Source of the DNA: Pseudanabaena sp. UWO311 | GTDB taxonomy: Bacteria; Cyanobacteriota; Cyanobacteriia; Pseudanabaenales; Pseudanabaenaceae | Direction of reading: 5' to 3' | DNA length: 64,000 bases | Assembly: GCF_006937785.1 (NCBI RefSeq) | Contig: NZ_SJEE01000023.1 | Coordinates: 1-64,000, forward strand | Shown here: piece by piece, positions 17,372 to 26,224 of the stretch | Position numbering within the stretch: position 1 is the stretch's first letter | How the letters are laid out: every line of letters begins with the position of its first letter | Made by a program: the position numbers and the translations under genes | Notes under the pieces: generated by a model | What the model saw: only the letters and a program-made list of their open reading frames with translations | What the model was told of the DNA's origin: nothing | The model's database searches: none

Positions 17372-17422
17372 AGTGAATGTTAAGTGGTGCGCGGATTTGC
17401 CGTCCACCACTTAACATTCACT
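17372..17422. terminator. Hairpin downstream of the response regulator gene
   Basis: Eighteen-base arms (AGTGAATGTTAAGTGGTG and its complement) surround a 15-base loop. It ends 13 bases before the response-regulator stop on the minus strand and probably terminates that two-gene transcript. Confidence 0.65.
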
Positions 17423-17435
17423 GGGAAGGGAGTAA

Positions 17436-17870
17436 TTAATCAATAGCAGGTAACTGATTCAACATCATCCAGTAAAAACCGACCTGTTGCGACATCTCTA
17501 CAAACTGCTGAAAGTCTAAAGGCTTAACAATATAACTGTTGACACCTAAGTCATAACAAGCTTTTAAGTCTCGGTTTTCAGCCGAGGAAGTCATGACGAC
17601 AACAACAAGATTGCGAGTGCGAGGCGAACTACGAATCATCTCTAATACTTGAATTCCATCTATTTTGGGTAGTTTTAAGTCTAAAAGTATTAGGCGTGGG
17701 AGTGGGTGAATCGGTAGTTCACCATCTCGACCAAATAGATAATGAATTGCTTGCTCACCGTCTGATACTACGTCTATTTTATTGACAAAATTATAGCTAT
17801 CCAAAGCAATTTGGATTAACTCAACATCATTAGGATCATCTTCAATAAGTAGGATTTGGGTGGGTTCCAT
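17436..17870 (-). CDS. Single-domain response regulator, Rcp1-like
   Basis: A 144-residue protein starting MEPTQILLIEDDPND at 17870; the open frame continues upstream into the kinase gene, but homologous sequence begins at this Met. It is a stand-alone receiver with the acidic pair in LIEDDPNDVEL, phosphoacceptor Asp in ILLDLKLPKIDG, Thr/Ser in VVVMTSSAE and Lys in YIVKPLDF. The extended alpha-3/beta-4 segment (HPLPRLILLDLKLP) is typical of Rcp1-type regulators, which pair with phytochrome-like or PAS kinases and lack an output domain. It begins 55 bases after the kinase stop, so the kinase at 17926-21000 is its likely partner. Confidence 0.85.
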   Translation of the reverse strand: MEPTQILLIEDDPNDVELIQIALDSYNFVNKIDVVSDGEQAIHYLFGRDGELPIHPLPRLILLDLKLPKIDGIQVLEMIRSSPRTRNLVVVVMTSSAENRDLKACYDLGVNSYIVKPLDFQQFVEMSQQVGFYWMMLNQLPAID

Positions 17871-17925
17871 ATTGTTGAGCCTGTAGAAATTACTAGAACT
17901 AGGTGGCGCTTTGCGCTGTCTAGGT

Positions 17926-20900
17926 TTAAAGTTTGATAAAGAAAGTAGCACCTTGATCGGGATACCCTTCTGCCCAAATCGAGCCTCCGTGACGTTGGAC
18001 AATCCGTTGGACGATCGCTAAGCCAATGCCAGTACCTTCAAACTCACTGTCATTATGCAATCTTTGAAAAGCACCAAAAAGTTTGTCTGCATATTCCATT
18101 TGAAAGCCTACGCCATTATCTCTGATTCTAATGGTTTGATCTGGCAAACTATCAATTTCAATGTAGGGTTGGGGTTGGTTGCGGCTAAATTTAACGGCAT
18201 TGCCGATCAGGTTATGAAAAACTTGTTGCAAAAGGGTGCGATCGCCAACTGTAGTTGGTAAGTCGCCGATCGCAAATTCAATTAGCGGGTTATGGCTTGG
18301 GTCAGTACGAATAATCTCGATCGCCTCATCGACCAAATCTCGAATTGATATCTGTTTGGATTCTAGCGGTCTCCGCCCAAAACGAGAGAGGGTGAGCAGC
18401 CCATCGATGAGATGACCCATCTTTTGGCTACTCTTTTCAATCACCTGCAAATAGTGAGTCACTTTAGGATCTTGCAAAGCTTCATGGTTTTTCAGTCGTT
18501 GTTGTAAAGCATTCACAAAGCCATTCATGTGGCGCAATGGGGCTCGTAAATCATGGGAGACAGAATAACTAAAAGATTCTAATTCACGATTGGTATTGGC
18601 TAACTGATTTGCCGCATGTAAAATTTTGGCTTCAGCGAGTTTGCGATCAGTAATATCTATTGCAGTGCCAATGATATGAGTCAACTGACCTGAGACGTTA
18701 TAAATCATTTCTCCCCTCGCCATCACATAGATCAATGTGCCATTGGGCTGAATTATGCGATGTTCAAGATCGTAGGATTGCTCTAGGCTCATTGCAGCTT
18801 GGACGGTCTGATCAAAATTTTGCCAATCCTCTGGGTGAATATATAGTTGCAATTGATCATAGTCTGGTGGATTGCCGCTAGGTTCCAATCCGTAAATACG
18901 AAAGACTTCATCTGACCAAGTTAGTTTGCCTGTGTTTACTTCAAATTCCCAACTGCCTAGTTTACCAATTCGTTGGGCAGTTTTAAGATGAGTATCACTC
19001 TTTAATAAAAGTTCTTCGGCTAATTTGCGATCGGTAATATCAAAGTTAATACCGATCAAGCGTTGAGGTTCGCCGTCAGTATTACGTTGCACCAAAGCAT
19101 AGGCTTTAAGATAGCGAATGTTACCATCGGGTAGGACGATCCGAAATTCGGGTTCGTATTCTTTTTCGCCGTTGAGAGCTAGCTGTACTGCCGTTTCTGC
19201 AATCGCGCGATCGCTAGGATGAACACGACTTACCCAAGCTAAATAAGCATCGGAAGATTGATCGGGGTTAATGCCATAAAGCTCGTAAGTGCGCTCATCC
19301 CAGACAAGACAATTGTGAGCAATATCCCATTCCCAAATACCGATCGATGCTGATTTTATGGCTAGAGTCAGGCGATCGGTGAGATTTTGGAGTTGCTGTT
19401 CAATTTCTTTGCGATCAGAGATGTCTAACAATGTCCCCACGATTTGAATTGCATTTCCCATCAGATCGCAAATAATTTCGCCTCTTGCTAAAACATAAAT
19501 TAATGTGCCATCAGCCCAGCAAATCCGATATTCAACTTCGTAAGATTGACAAGTGGCGATCGCATTCTGGACGACTTGATCAAAATATTCCCAGTCATCG
19601 GAATGCAAAGATTTTTGTAGTTCTGGATAAGTCGGTGTCCCGAATGCGGGGGCACGTCCAAAAATGCGAAATACTTCTTCTGACCAGATCACATCTCCTG
19701 TGCGGAGATCAAATTCCCAACTTCCGAGTTTACTAATGCGCTGAGCTACTTTTAAGTGAGCATCACTCTTGATTAGCTGTTCTTCTGCCAATTTATGATT
19801 GGTGATATCACGCACAATTACTAATAGCTCATCTGCGCCGTAGGGCGTAATTCTTACCTCTTCGTATACAGTTTTACCAAACTTAGTTAGCTGATGCTCA
19901 TAGATCTGCACCTCTCCAGTAGCGATCGCAGTTTCGGCTATTTTTATCTGAACTTGCAGATCCTCAGGGGATAAAACTTCAGAAATATGATGTTTGATAG
20001 GGATGTATTTTGACTTGTCATCGGTGGAAGGGAGAATACACTGGATACAAGTACCATCAGGTTTTAAGAGTAGTAGCAGATCTGGAAGAGCCTTGATAAT
20101 AGCTAGGTTGCGGGCTTCACTCTGTTGTAAATCAGCAGTCCGCTGCTCAATTCTGATTTCTAGTTCGTCATTTAGCTTCTTGAGAGCCATTTCAGCATGT
20201 TTTATCGCTGTGACATCTCTTCCAGTAGACTGAATGCCAATTAGTTGTCCTTGATCATCAAAAACACCCTGATTAATCCACTGTGTATAACCAATCTGCC
20301 CATCTGCCCGTTTGTCTTGATTTTCTGCTAAAAAGCTAGGATTTAATGGGCTAAGTGTCGATATTTTTTGTAATGTGCTTTGCAGCTCATCGGCAGGAGC
20401 TAAGTCGATCCATTTTAGACCGATGACCTGATCGAGCGTCTTTCCCAATGCTCGACATAAGGACTCATTGGCAAAAGTGATCGTGGTGTCAGGTTGCGAT
20501 CGCAGTACAAAATCTATTTGAGTTTGCACAACTTGTCGATAGCGCTCTTCACTTTTGGCTAATGCTTGTTCGGCTTGTTTTTGTCTAGCTTCGGCAAGCT
20601 TTCGATCGCTAATATCTTGAACAGTGGCGATAAAAAAATCAATGGTGAGATCTTCTTTGCGGACACATTTGACATCAATGGAAGCATGAATGACGCTGCG
20701 ATCTTTACGAATAAACCGCTTATCCATGACATAGCCTTCAGTCTCTCCCCGCATTACCCGTTCAAATTCGACAACATCGAGTTCGAGATCGTCAGGATGA
20801 GTTATTTCTGTCCAAGTGATATGAGGTAATTCTTCGCGCGAGTAGCCTAAAATTTCGCAGAGGCGATCGTTAAACTTTACCCAACACTTAGTTTCTGGTG

Positions 20901-21000
20901 AAGTAATTGCCATGCCAATAAATGGCAAATCGTAGAACAATCTCAGAATTGCTTCGTTGAGTTTGGTTTCATCGAGATTATCCATGTTTAGACCATGCAA
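17926..21000 (-). CDS. Multi-PAS histidine kinase (six PAS domains)
   Basis: A 1024-residue cytoplasmic kinase without membrane helices. Six PAS units are visible, starting near residues 20, 150, 290, 410, 545 and 675, most closing with a PAC-type DISDRKLAE or DITDRKLAE. PAS4 and PAS6 (QRISKLGSWEFDLRTGDVIW and QRIGKLGSWEFEVNTGKLTW) are close copies, pointing to internal duplication. After a short coiled coil come HisKA (SYSVSHDLRAPLRHMNGF, phosphoacceptor His about 805) and HATPase (FHNLIGNAVKFS, DNGVGF, GTGIGLAIVQRI). The architecture is that of cyanobacterial phytochrome-like kinases, but no GAF or bilin-binding Cys is seen. Met6 (20985) is an alternative start. The Rcp1-like regulator follows. 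Confidence 0.88.
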   Translation of the reverse strand: MHGLNMDNLDETKLNEAILRLFYDLPFIGMAITSPETKCWVKFNDRLCEILGYSREELPHITWTEITHPDDLELDVVEFERVMRGETEGYVMDKRFIRKDRSVIHASIDVKCVRKEDLTIDFFIATVQDISDRKLAEARQKQAEQALAKSEERYRQVVQTQIDFVLRSQPDTTITFANESLCRALGKTLDQVIGLKWIDLAPADELQSTLQKISTLSPLNPSFLAENQDKRADGQIGYTQWINQGVFDDQGQLIGIQSTGRDVTAIKHAEMALKKLNDELEIRIEQRTADLQQSEARNLAIIKALPDLLLLLKPDGTCIQCILPSTDDKSKYIPIKHHISEVLSPEDLQVQIKIAETAIATGEVQIYEHQLTKFGKTVYEEVRITPYGADELLVIVRDITNHKLAEEQLIKSDAHLKVAQRISKLGSWEFDLRTGDVIWSEEVFRIFGRAPAFGTPTYPELQKSLHSDDWEYFDQVVQNAIATCQSYEVEYRICWADGTLIYVLARGEIICDLMGNAIQIVGTLLDISDRKEIEQQLQNLTDRLTLAIKSASIGIWEWDIAHNCLVWDERTYELYGINPDQSSDAYLAWVSRVHPSDRAIAETAVQLALNGEKEYEPEFRIVLPDGNIRYLKAYALVQRNTDGEPQRLIGINFDITDRKLAEELLLKSDTHLKTAQRIGKLGSWEFEVNTGKLTWSDEVFRIYGLEPSGNPPDYDQLQLYIHPEDWQNFDQTVQAAMSLEQSYDLEHRIIQPNGTLIYVMARGEMIYNVSGQLTHIIGTAIDITDRKLAEAKILHAANQLANTNRELESFSYSVSHDLRAPLRHMNGFVNALQQRLKNHEALQDPKVTHYLQVIEKSSQKMGHLIDGLLTLSRFGRRPLESKQISIRDLVDEAIEIIRTDPSHNPLIEFAIGDLPTTVGDRTLLQQVFHNLIGNAVKFSRNQPQPYIEIDSLPDQTIRIRDNGVGFQMEYADKLFGAFQRLHNDSEFEGTGIGLAIVQRIVQRHGGSIWAEGYPDQGATFFIKL

Positions 21001-21025
21001 GCTGGCTGAGTCATCCAGTTATACT

Positions 21026-21059
21026 AATTGACAAAAGTGTGACAACACTTTTGTCAATT
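21026..21059. repeat. Hairpin upstream of the PAS kinase
   Basis: AATTGACAAAAGTGT and its exact complement surround GACA. It lies 25 bases upstream of the kinase start, the first of three hairpins between glmM and the kinase. Confidence 0.6.
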
Positions 21060-21085
21060 GAAAACCGAACCCAGTAAGGTTTTTT

Positions 21086-21118
21086 AAATCAAGAAATGGC
21101 TATGCCATTTCTTGATTT
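21086..21118. repeat. Hairpin between glmM and the PAS kinase
   Basis: AAATCAAGAAATGGC and GCCATTTCTTGATTT pair around TAT. It lies between two other perfect hairpins. The ATGGC...GCCAT apex resembles the ATGGCGTAGCCAT apex of the 17291 and 61533 elements. Confidence 0.6.
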
Positions 21119-21133
21119 GCTATTAGCATAGCC

Positions 21134-21172
21134 AAAAAAAAGATGCAGTGCTTTGCACCGCATCTTTTTTTT
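21134..21172 (-). terminator. Rho-independent terminator of glmM
   Basis: On the minus strand a GC-rich stem (GATGCGGTGCAAAGCACTGCATC) is followed by eight T residues. It begins at the glmM stop codon (21171-21173). It is the clearest classical terminator in this part of the window. Confidence 0.8.
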
Positions 21173-22544
21173 AGTTGTTGACAAATTGTTTCTCAATTAA
21201 TCCTGTCAAACTATTAGTCCAATGTTGAGCTAAATCAAGGGTTTCTGCTTCTACCATTACCCGCATCAATGGCTCCGTACCCGATGCTCGGACTAGAATC
21301 CGCCCCCGATCGCCTAAATCCTGTTCGGCTAAAGCGATCGCCTGAACGAGAGCATCGCAGGTTTGCCAATTACGGCGAAGTTCGCGATCTTCCACCCGTA
21401 CATTTTTGAGCAACTGCGGATAAGGATGAAAGCTTTGATCCATTAATTCGGATAAAGGAGCTTTTTGCTTAGCAAGAGCAGCTAGATGTAGTGCTGCCAA
21501 TAGCCCATCACCACTCACCGCATAGTGGCGACAGAGAACATGTCCTGACTGCTCACCACCGAGCATTGCGCCCGATCGCACCATTTCGGCATGGACATAT
21601 TGATCGCCAACAGCCGTACGCACAAAATTCCCGCCCAGTTTTTGCCATGCGCGTTCAAATCCTAGATTTGCCATCACAGTTGTAACGATCGCACTGTCGG
21701 GTAGTTGATTATTTTCCATTAGCTCCTGTCCCCACAGGTACAGAATGTAATCGCCATCAACCACGCGACCATTACTATCAACAGCTAAGACTCGATCGGC
21801 ATCACCATCAAAGGCAAAGCCTATGTCTGCTTTATGTTCTTTCACGGCTGCTCGTAATGGCTCGAGATGAGTGGAGCCGCAATTGACATTAATGCGATCG
21901 CCGTCAGGCTCTTGGTGTAAACAGATTACTTCTGCGCCCAAGTTGCGAAATACTTCTAGGGATACACGGGTAGCCGAACCCCATGCGAGATCCAAAACTA
22001 CTTTTAAACCGCTTAAATCTGTAGCGATCGAGGATTGTAGGGACTCTTGGTAATCAGCAATTAAGTGTGATTTTTCGTGATATTTACCCCAATCCGTAGA
22101 GGAGTTGACTAGATCAGCATGGAGGCGCGATTCTAAAAGTTTCTCGATCTTCTGCTGAGTTTCACCACAGAGTTTGGTTCCATTTGCCCCAAAGAATTTA
22201 ATTCCGTTATCTTCAGGTGGATTATGGCTAGCGGAAATCATCACACCGCCAAAGATTTCAGAGGAATTCGCAGTCAGGTAGGCGACCGCAGGTGTAGGAC
22301 ACAACCCAATATGCCAAACATCCCAACCTGCCGCCGTCAAACCCGCAGAAATAGCTGACGAGAGCATATCTCCTGATGTCCGAGAATCTTGCCCGATCGC
22401 AATTACATTTGCTCTATTAGATCGATCAAGCTCAATCCGCTCTTTTAAAATTTTTCCTGCGCTAATCCCAACCTCTAAGGCTAGTGGGGCTGTTAAAAAA
22501 CTCCCAACATGACCCCGAATACCATCTGTACCAAACAATTTCAT
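21171..22544 (-). CDS. glmM: Phosphoglucosamine mutase GlmM
   Basis: A 457-residue alpha-D-phosphohexomutase. It starts [20 protein letters not shown], carries the phosphoserine loop [17 protein letters not shown] (Ser about 103), the metal-binding loop [14 protein letters not shown], the sugar-binding GGEQSGHVL and the phosphate-binding [14 protein letters not shown]. This combination separates GlmM from PGM/PMM-type mutases. It converts glucosamine-6-phosphate to glucosamine-1-phosphate for UDP-GlcNAc, feeding peptidoglycan and lipid A; lpxA is elsewhere in this window. Length is normal and a terminator follows directly. Confidence 0.93.
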   Translation of the reverse strand: MKLFGTDGIRGHVGSFLTAPLALEVGISAGKILKERIELDRSNRANVIAIGQDSRTSGDMLSSAISAGLTAAGWDVWHIGLCPTPAVAYLTANSSEIFGGVMISASHNPPEDNGIKFFGANGTKLCGETQQKIEKLLESRLHADLVNSSTDWGKYHEKSHLIADYQESLQSSIATDLSGLKVVLDLAWGSATRVSLEVFRNLGAEVICLHQEPDGDRINVNCGSTHLEPLRAAVKEHKADIGFAFDGDADRVLAVDSNGRVVDGDYILYLWGQELMENNQLPDSAIVTTVMANLGFERAWQKLGGNFVRTAVGDQYVHAEMVRSGAMLGGEQSGHVLCRHYAVSGDGLLAALHLAALAKQKAPLSELMDQSFHPYPQLLKNVRVEDRELRRNWQTCDALVQAIALAEQDLGDRGRILVRASGTEPLMRVMVEAETLDLAQHWTNSLTGLIEKQFVNN

Positions 22545-22573
22545 AACTTAAACTCCACACACCAAAAAGTATC

Positions 22574-22688
22574 TAATACCAAAACATAAAATGGCTACAC
22601 CATTTTGTGTTTTTAAAACCCTTATAGGGTTAGTTTTTTAATTCACAGAAGTGTTGTCACCCCTTACTCCTTTGTGAATTGGTATAAA
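22574..22688. repeat. Degenerate palindromic repeat between clpP and glmM
   Basis: The left end TAATACCAAAACATAAAATGG and the inner CCATTTTGTGTTTT form an imperfect hairpin related to the 17291 and 61533 elements. The block ends with TTGGTATAAAA, complementary to the left end TACCAA, and contains ACCCTTATAGGGT. It looks like one palindrome into which further sequence has been inserted. Confidence 0.55.
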
Positions 22689-22689
22689 A

Positions 22690-22722
22690 AATAAGATGGC
22701 TCACATAGTGAGCCATCTTATT
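22690..22722 (-). terminator. Terminator of clpP
   Basis: AATAAGATGGCTCAC and GTGAGCCATCTTATT pair around ATA, eight bases after the clpP stop. On the minus strand a T-rich stretch (TTATTTTTTATACC) follows. Confidence 0.75.
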
Positions 22723-22729
22723 AGAAAAA

Positions 22730-23326
22730 TTACGCGGTGACTGCAAATTTTGGGCGTTGGGCTACAACTTCATCGATTAACCCATAATTTTTAGCTTCAT
22801 CAGGAGCCATGAAGAAATCGCGATCGGTATCCTCAGCAATGCGCTCAATTGGTTGACCCGTATGAAAAGCCATCAACTCATTCAGTCGATTTTTATGATA
22901 CAGAATCTCCTTCGCTTGGATTTCGATATCCGTCGCTTGACCTTGTGCGCCCCCAAGAGGTTGGTGAATCATGATGCGTGTATGGGGCAAAGAAAGTCTT
23001 TTACCCTTAGCGCCACCTGTGAGCAAAAAAGCACCCATACTTGCCGCTAAGCCCACACAAATGGTGGAAACATCAGGGCGAATGTGCTGCATCGTATCGT
23101 AAATTGCCATACCTGCGGTTACAGAACCACCAGGGGAATTGATATACAAGAAAATATCTTTTTCGGGGTCATCGGCTTCGAGAAAAAGCAACTGAGCAAC
23201 GATGATATTAGAAATACTGTCGTCAACTTGTTGCCCTAAAAATACGATCCGCTCCCGCAGTAGACGCGAAAAAATGTCAAAGGCTCTTTCGCCACGACCA
23301 GACTGTTCGATTACGGTGGGGATCAT
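22730..23326 (-). CDS. clpP: ATP-dependent Clp protease proteolytic subunit
   Basis: A 198-residue ClpP with catalytic Ser in [11 protein letters not shown] (about 98-101), His in [13 protein letters not shown] (about 123) and Asp in the [14 protein letters not shown] region (about 172). The N-terminus ([20 protein letters not shown]) matches cyanobacterial ClpP paralogues that keep the active site, unlike ClpR. It forms the tetradecameric chamber that works with ClpC or ClpX. The adaptor ClpS lies in the same window at 39193. Cyanobacteria carry several clpP genes; which paralogue this is cannot be settled by eye. Confidence 0.92.
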   Translation of the reverse strand: MIPTVIEQSGRGERAFDIFSRLLRERIVFLGQQVDDSISNIIVAQLLFLEADDPEKDIFLYINSPGGSVTAGMAIYDTMQHIRPDVSTICVGLAASMGAFLLTGGAKGKRLSLPHTRIMIHQPLGGAQGQATDIEIQAKEILYHKNRLNELMAFHTGQPIERIAEDTDRDFFMAPDEAKNYGLIDEVVAQRPKFAVTA

Positions 23327-23439
23327 AGTTTATCTTTACGGTTTACTCTCAGTCTATTGTACTGATATGTAATCCCAGCTAACCTCTGTCTCTATTCGGA
23401 TTTCACCCCGTAGCTATCACACTTTGTACCCAATCAAAC

Positions 23440-23490
23440 CAATAAAGTATTTGTAAACGTTGCTTAGCAACGTTTACAAATACTTTATTG
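23440..23490. repeat. Perfect hairpin with GTTGC-TTA-GCAAC apex
   Basis: Twenty-four-base arms starting CAATAAAGTATTTGTAAACG close on TTA. It lies 29 bases before the stop side of the 23520-23837 gene and may end its transcript. ATTACAGCGCTT follows, a motif also seen just before the hairpin at 33682. Confidence 0.65.
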
Positions 23491-23519
23491 ATTCTTATTA
23501 CAGCGCTTGGCTTTGTAAT

Positions 23520-23837
23520 TTAGTCGTGCCGATCTCGATAAATTGCATTAGAGACTCGGTTTAGTTCGCTATTAAGACGTCCTTCTTCTTGACGGTTTAA
23601 ATAGCCGTCCCTGCTGAGATAATAGCGACGTTGGTCATCGATGTGAGCTTCGCGTCTTTCTAAATTCCTGAATTCGCTTGGGTTGATCGTGCCTTGCTTC
23701 ACACCATTGTAAATGCGTTGCTGTTGATTCAATTCGCGATTATAAATCGTACCTGCTGATGCAGAACTGGGATTGACTAGACTGAAGGTTCCGACAACAG
23801 AAGTAATAGCAAGAATGGGCAAAATCAAACTTTTCAT
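23520..23837 (-). CDS. Small secreted hypothetical protein
   Basis: A 105-residue protein with a clear signal peptide (MKSLILPILAITSVVGTFSL..., cleavage probably after SASA, about residue 28). The mature part is charged, with Tyr/Arg/Asp residues (RELNQQQRIYNGVKQGTINP; RRYYLSRDGYLNRQEEGRLN). The two halves resemble each other (INPSEFRNLERREAHIDDQR and LNRQEEGRLNSELNRVSNAI), like a small helical repeat protein. A calcium-binding role is conceivable from the SRDGYLNRQE loop but not demonstrable. I do not recognise a named family. Periplasmic location is expected. Confidence 0.65.
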   Translation of the reverse strand: MKSLILPILAITSVVGTFSLVNPSSASAGTIYNRELNQQQRIYNGVKQGTINPSEFRNLERREAHIDDQRRYYLSRDGYLNRQEEGRLNSELNRVSNAIYRDRHD

Positions 23838-23930
23838 AATGTTACCTTTGGTGATCGCTTAGATTAAGTGTTTAACGATTGACGCTGGTTTAGACATTTA
23901 CTCCTAGTCAAAAGGTTCAAAAAAATCAAA

Positions 23931-23979
23931 AACCCCAAGAGAGTCGTAAAGCAAAGCATCACAACTCTCTTGGGGTTTA
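23931..23979. repeat. Hairpin upstream of sufE
   Basis: AAACCCCAAGAGAGT pairs with ACTCTCTTGGGGTTT around a 19-base loop containing GTAAAGCAAAGC. It lies between divergent genes, so it is not an obvious terminator; it shares its stem style with 13542-13594. Confidence 0.6.
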
Positions 23980-24068
23980 AGGAGATTGCCCCACAAGATG
24001 TTCTAAGATCCTTTAGACTGGAATAACTGTAAAATTTTCTGTCTGTTCTTCAAATATTTTCAAAGCTA

Positions 24069-24509
24069 ATGCCAAGTTCGACCCATTTACCCGAAGCTAT
24101 TGATCGCATTGTCCAGCGATTTCAAAGGCTTACTGATCCCAAACAACGTTACGAGCAATTGATTTTGTACGGCAAGAAGCTAGCAGAGTTTCCTGAAGCG
24201 CTCAAAACACCTGAGAACAAAGTGATGGGATGTGTCTCACAGGTGTTTGTCGTCGCAGAGTTAGACGAGAATGAGCATGTTGTGTTTGCTGGTGACTCTG
24301 ATGCTTTAATTAGCAAAGGCTTTGTCGGTTTATTGTCTATCTGTATGGGTGGTTTGACTCAAAAAGAGATTGAGTTGCTCACGCCTGATTTTATCAAGGA
24401 CACTGGTTTAGTGGCGAGCCTTACACCTTCAAGGGCAAATGGTTTTTATAACGTTTTCAAGAAAATGCAACAGCAAGCAATGGAAATTGAATTGCCCAGC
24501 GTACGTTAA
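24069..24509 (+). CDS. sufE: SufE cysteine-desulfurase activator
   Basis: A 146-residue SufE with the active-site Cys55 in VMGCVSQVFVVAE and the conserved GLLSICMGGLTQKEI segment. It accepts persulfide sulphur from SufS and stimulates Fe-S cluster assembly in the cytoplasm. No other suf gene is nearby, which is usual in cyanobacteria, where sufE lies apart from sufBCDS. The length matches the stand-alone family. Three consecutive hairpins follow its stop. Confidence 0.9.
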   Translation: MPSSTHLPEAIDRIVQRFQRLTDPKQRYEQLILYGKKLAEFPEALKTPENKVMGCVSQVFVVAELDENEHVVFAGDSDALISKGFVGLLSICMGGLTQKEIELLTPDFIKDTGLVASLTPSRANGFYNVFKKMQQQAMEIELPSVR

Positions 24510-24512
24510 AAA

Positions 24513-24546
24513 TCTTGCAAAAGATAGCAAAGCTATCTTTTGCAAG
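24513..24546. terminator. Hairpin after sufE
   Basis: TCTTGCAAAAGATAGC and GCTATCTTTTGCAAGA pair around AA three bases after the sufE stop. It is the first of three adjacent hairpins between the convergent sufE and alcohol dehydrogenase genes. Confidence 0.65.
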
Positions 24547-24558
24547 AATAGACTTTAC

Positions 24559-24591
24559 TGACTTAGTACGGGCGAAGCCCCCACTAAGTCA
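24559..24591. repeat. Middle hairpin of a three-hairpin cluster
   Basis: TGACTTAGT and ACTAAGTCA surround a 15-base loop with GGGCGAAGCCC, itself able to pair. It lies between the hairpins at 24513 and 24593. Confidence 0.6.
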
Positions 24592-24592
24592 A

Positions 24593-24635
24593 TCTAAACA
24601 AAGAAGCCTCGCATCGCGAGGCTTTTTTGTTTAGA
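24593..24635 (-). terminator. Terminator spanning the alcohol dehydrogenase stop
   Basis: TCTAAACAAAGAAGCCTCGC pairs with GCGAGGCTTTTTTGTTTAGA (one mismatch) around ATC. The TAA stop of the minus-strand gene (24631-24633) lies inside the outer stem. Confidence 0.65.
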
Positions 24636-25737
24636 CTGTGGCGAGAATTGGGCTAGTTGTGGAAACCATCGCCGCGAGAACTTGACTCGGCGAGACGATA
24701 AAGGGTAAACGATGGATATCAGAATTGGGCTGACAGGCTATTTCTGCAATATGCTCTAATTCTGAGAGTGTGACTTGACTTAAACCAAGGGCGGCAAGAG
24801 AGGTCGGCAAACCAATCTCTTGATAAAACTTAAGCAATTGATGGCGTGATGAGGCAGCTAGTTGATTGCCTTGAAATTCCTCTAAACGTAGTTGGACTAG
24901 GATTCCATAAGCAACTTTCTCACCATGAAGAATGCCATGAGTGTGGTGAGAATGCGTCAGAGCATTGTGAATCGCATGAGCAGCAACGGTGCGACAATTT
25001 GCTCCACCGATACCACCGATCGCACCCGCTAGACAGACAGTGGCATCTACCACTTCACGCCATACTGGGCTGTTGGGATTTGCGATCGCTTCAGCCGATT
25101 TTTGGAACAAAATATCACGCAGGATTCTAGCCTCTTGTACCGCCGCGATGACCATCGTTTTCTCGCTGCTGCCACTGCTGACAGAGGACTCGTACCACTT
25201 GGCGATCGCATCCCCAATTCCCGAAACGAGTGTGCGTTTAGGAGCAGTGGCGATTACGTCATAGTCCACAAACATCATGTCAGGACAGCGATCGAGGGTC
25301 ACATCATAACTAAATGCGCCATCAGCATCATAGACATTGCTTAGGGCTGTCCATGCGGCACAGGTTGCGCCTGTTGTGGGGACGGTGACAATTGGGAGCT
25401 TGCTCTGATGTGCGATCAGTTTGGCAGTATCTAAAACTTTTCCGCCACCAACGCCAACGACTACGTGAGGCTTTTCTTGTTGAACGATTTGGTGCAACAT
25501 CGCCAGATTTTGATCGCTGCAATCAGCGATCGCAGGCGTGTTAATGATTTCTAGGTCAGGATTGCACAAATAACTGGCTGTGACTTGGTTTGCGGTCTTC
25601 CCAGCAATTACGAGAGCTTTATTCCCATAGCGCAATAAATATTGTGGGAGTTGCGATAAAATCCCTTTTCCCCGTAAGAGTTGTGCTGGTGCGATCGCTA
25701 AAATCGGCAATGCTTCCACTGTGAGTGTGTCTGACAT
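24631..25737 (-). CDS. Iron-containing alcohol/glycerol dehydrogenase-like protein
   Basis: A 368-residue protein of the group III (iron-containing) dehydrogenase superfamily, closest in layout to glycerol dehydrogenases. It has the NAD-binding VVGVGGGKVLDTAKLIA, VPTTGATCAAWTA, and a metal-site Asp/His pattern: GIGDAIAKWYES, VAAHAIHNALT, and HTHGILHGEKVAYG. The His residues in the last two would bind Zn2+ or Fe2+. It should oxidise a small polyol or reduce the matching ketone; the substrate is not readable. No glycerol-metabolism gene is nearby. The Ala/Ser-rich SSVSSGSSEKTM stretch lies on the surface. The stop codon sits in a terminator stem. Confidence 0.8.
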   Translation of the reverse strand: MSDTLTVEALPILAIAPAQLLRGKGILSQLPQYLLRYGNKALVIAGKTANQVTASYLCNPDLEIINTPAIADCSDQNLAMLHQIVQQEKPHVVVGVGGGKVLDTAKLIAHQSKLPIVTVPTTGATCAAWTALSNVYDADGAFSYDVTLDRCPDMMFVDYDVIATAPKRTLVSGIGDAIAKWYESSVSSGSSEKTMVIAAVQEARILRDILFQKSAEAIANPNSPVWREVVDATVCLAGAIGGIGGANCRTVAAHAIHNALTHSHHTHGILHGEKVAYGILVQLRLEEFQGNQLAASSRHQLLKFYQEIGLPTSLAALGLSQVTLSELEHIAEIACQPNSDIHRLPFIVSPSQVLAAMVSTTSPILATV

Positions 25738-25822
25738 TTAGGTTAAGACATGGTAAACATATATCCTATTCTATCTCTTCGTCCCTAAATCTGCCAGTTT
25801 TGGTATAGAAAAATCACATCAA

Positions 25823-25993
25823 ATGAGTCGCGATCGCAAATTCGATAAAACAGAAAATCTGAAGCTCAAACTTACCCGCCAACGTGAACTAATAAATAGC
25901 GATCGCATCAACATCAAACACTAGAGACAAGCTAGACTTAAACTAAACCTCAACTTAGCAAATCTACCCAATCGGGTTCGCCCCAAAACAGGT
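25823..25993 (+). pseudogene. Short broken reading frame in phase with the downstream antitoxin gene
   Basis: From ATG 25823 a Lys/Arg-rich frame (MSRDRKFDKTENLKLKLTRQ) runs 33 codons to a TAG, then continues without further stops (RQARLKLNLNLANLPNRVRP) into the antitoxin ATG at 25994 in the same phase. The two parts look like one charged helical protein interrupted by a nonsense codon. I do not recognise it. A chance open frame through HIP1 sites is the alternative. Confidence 0.35.
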
Positions 25994-26224
25994 ATGAAAT
26001 ATCTAAACGTCCAAGAAGTTAACCCTTCCCTTGCTGCTATTGTTAACGAAGTTTCAGTCAACCAATCTGAAATTGTGATCACTCGCAATGGAATCCCCTT
26101 AGCCAAAATCGTTCCCTATACTATACCTCGGATCAAACATTACCCGCTTCGAGGAATGCCGATTACAATTTCTGCTGACTTTGACGAACCAATGTCCGAC
26201 CTTTGGGAAGCGCTAAGCGAATGA
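25994..26224 (+). CDS. Phd/YefM-family antitoxin
   Basis: A 76-residue antitoxin (MKYLNVQEVNPSLAAIVNEV) with the Phd/YefM DNA-binding pattern: the strand-helix start, SEIVITRNGIPLAKIVPY in the middle and a short acidic tail (FDEPMSDLWEALSE) for toxin binding. Its stop overlaps the toxin ATG by four bases (ATGA), so translation is coupled. It should bind and neutralise the PIN protein encoded next and autoregulate the pair. It is in phase with a broken frame upstream (25823-25993). Confidence 0.82.
   Translation: MKYLNVQEVNPSLAAIVNEVSVNQSEIVITRNGIPLAKIVPYTIPRIKHYPLRGMPITISADFDEPMSDLWEALSE

Larger units (their letters stand above)
17030..17435. other. Hairpin-rich spacer between two signalling genes
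   Basis: This 406-base spacer holds no gene I can support. It contains the upstream region of the GGDEF-EAL gene, a copy of the AATGAGAATTACTGCC motif (about 17209-17224, cf. 12858 and 39803), and two hairpins listed separately at 17291-17333 and 17372-17422. Confidence 0.5.
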
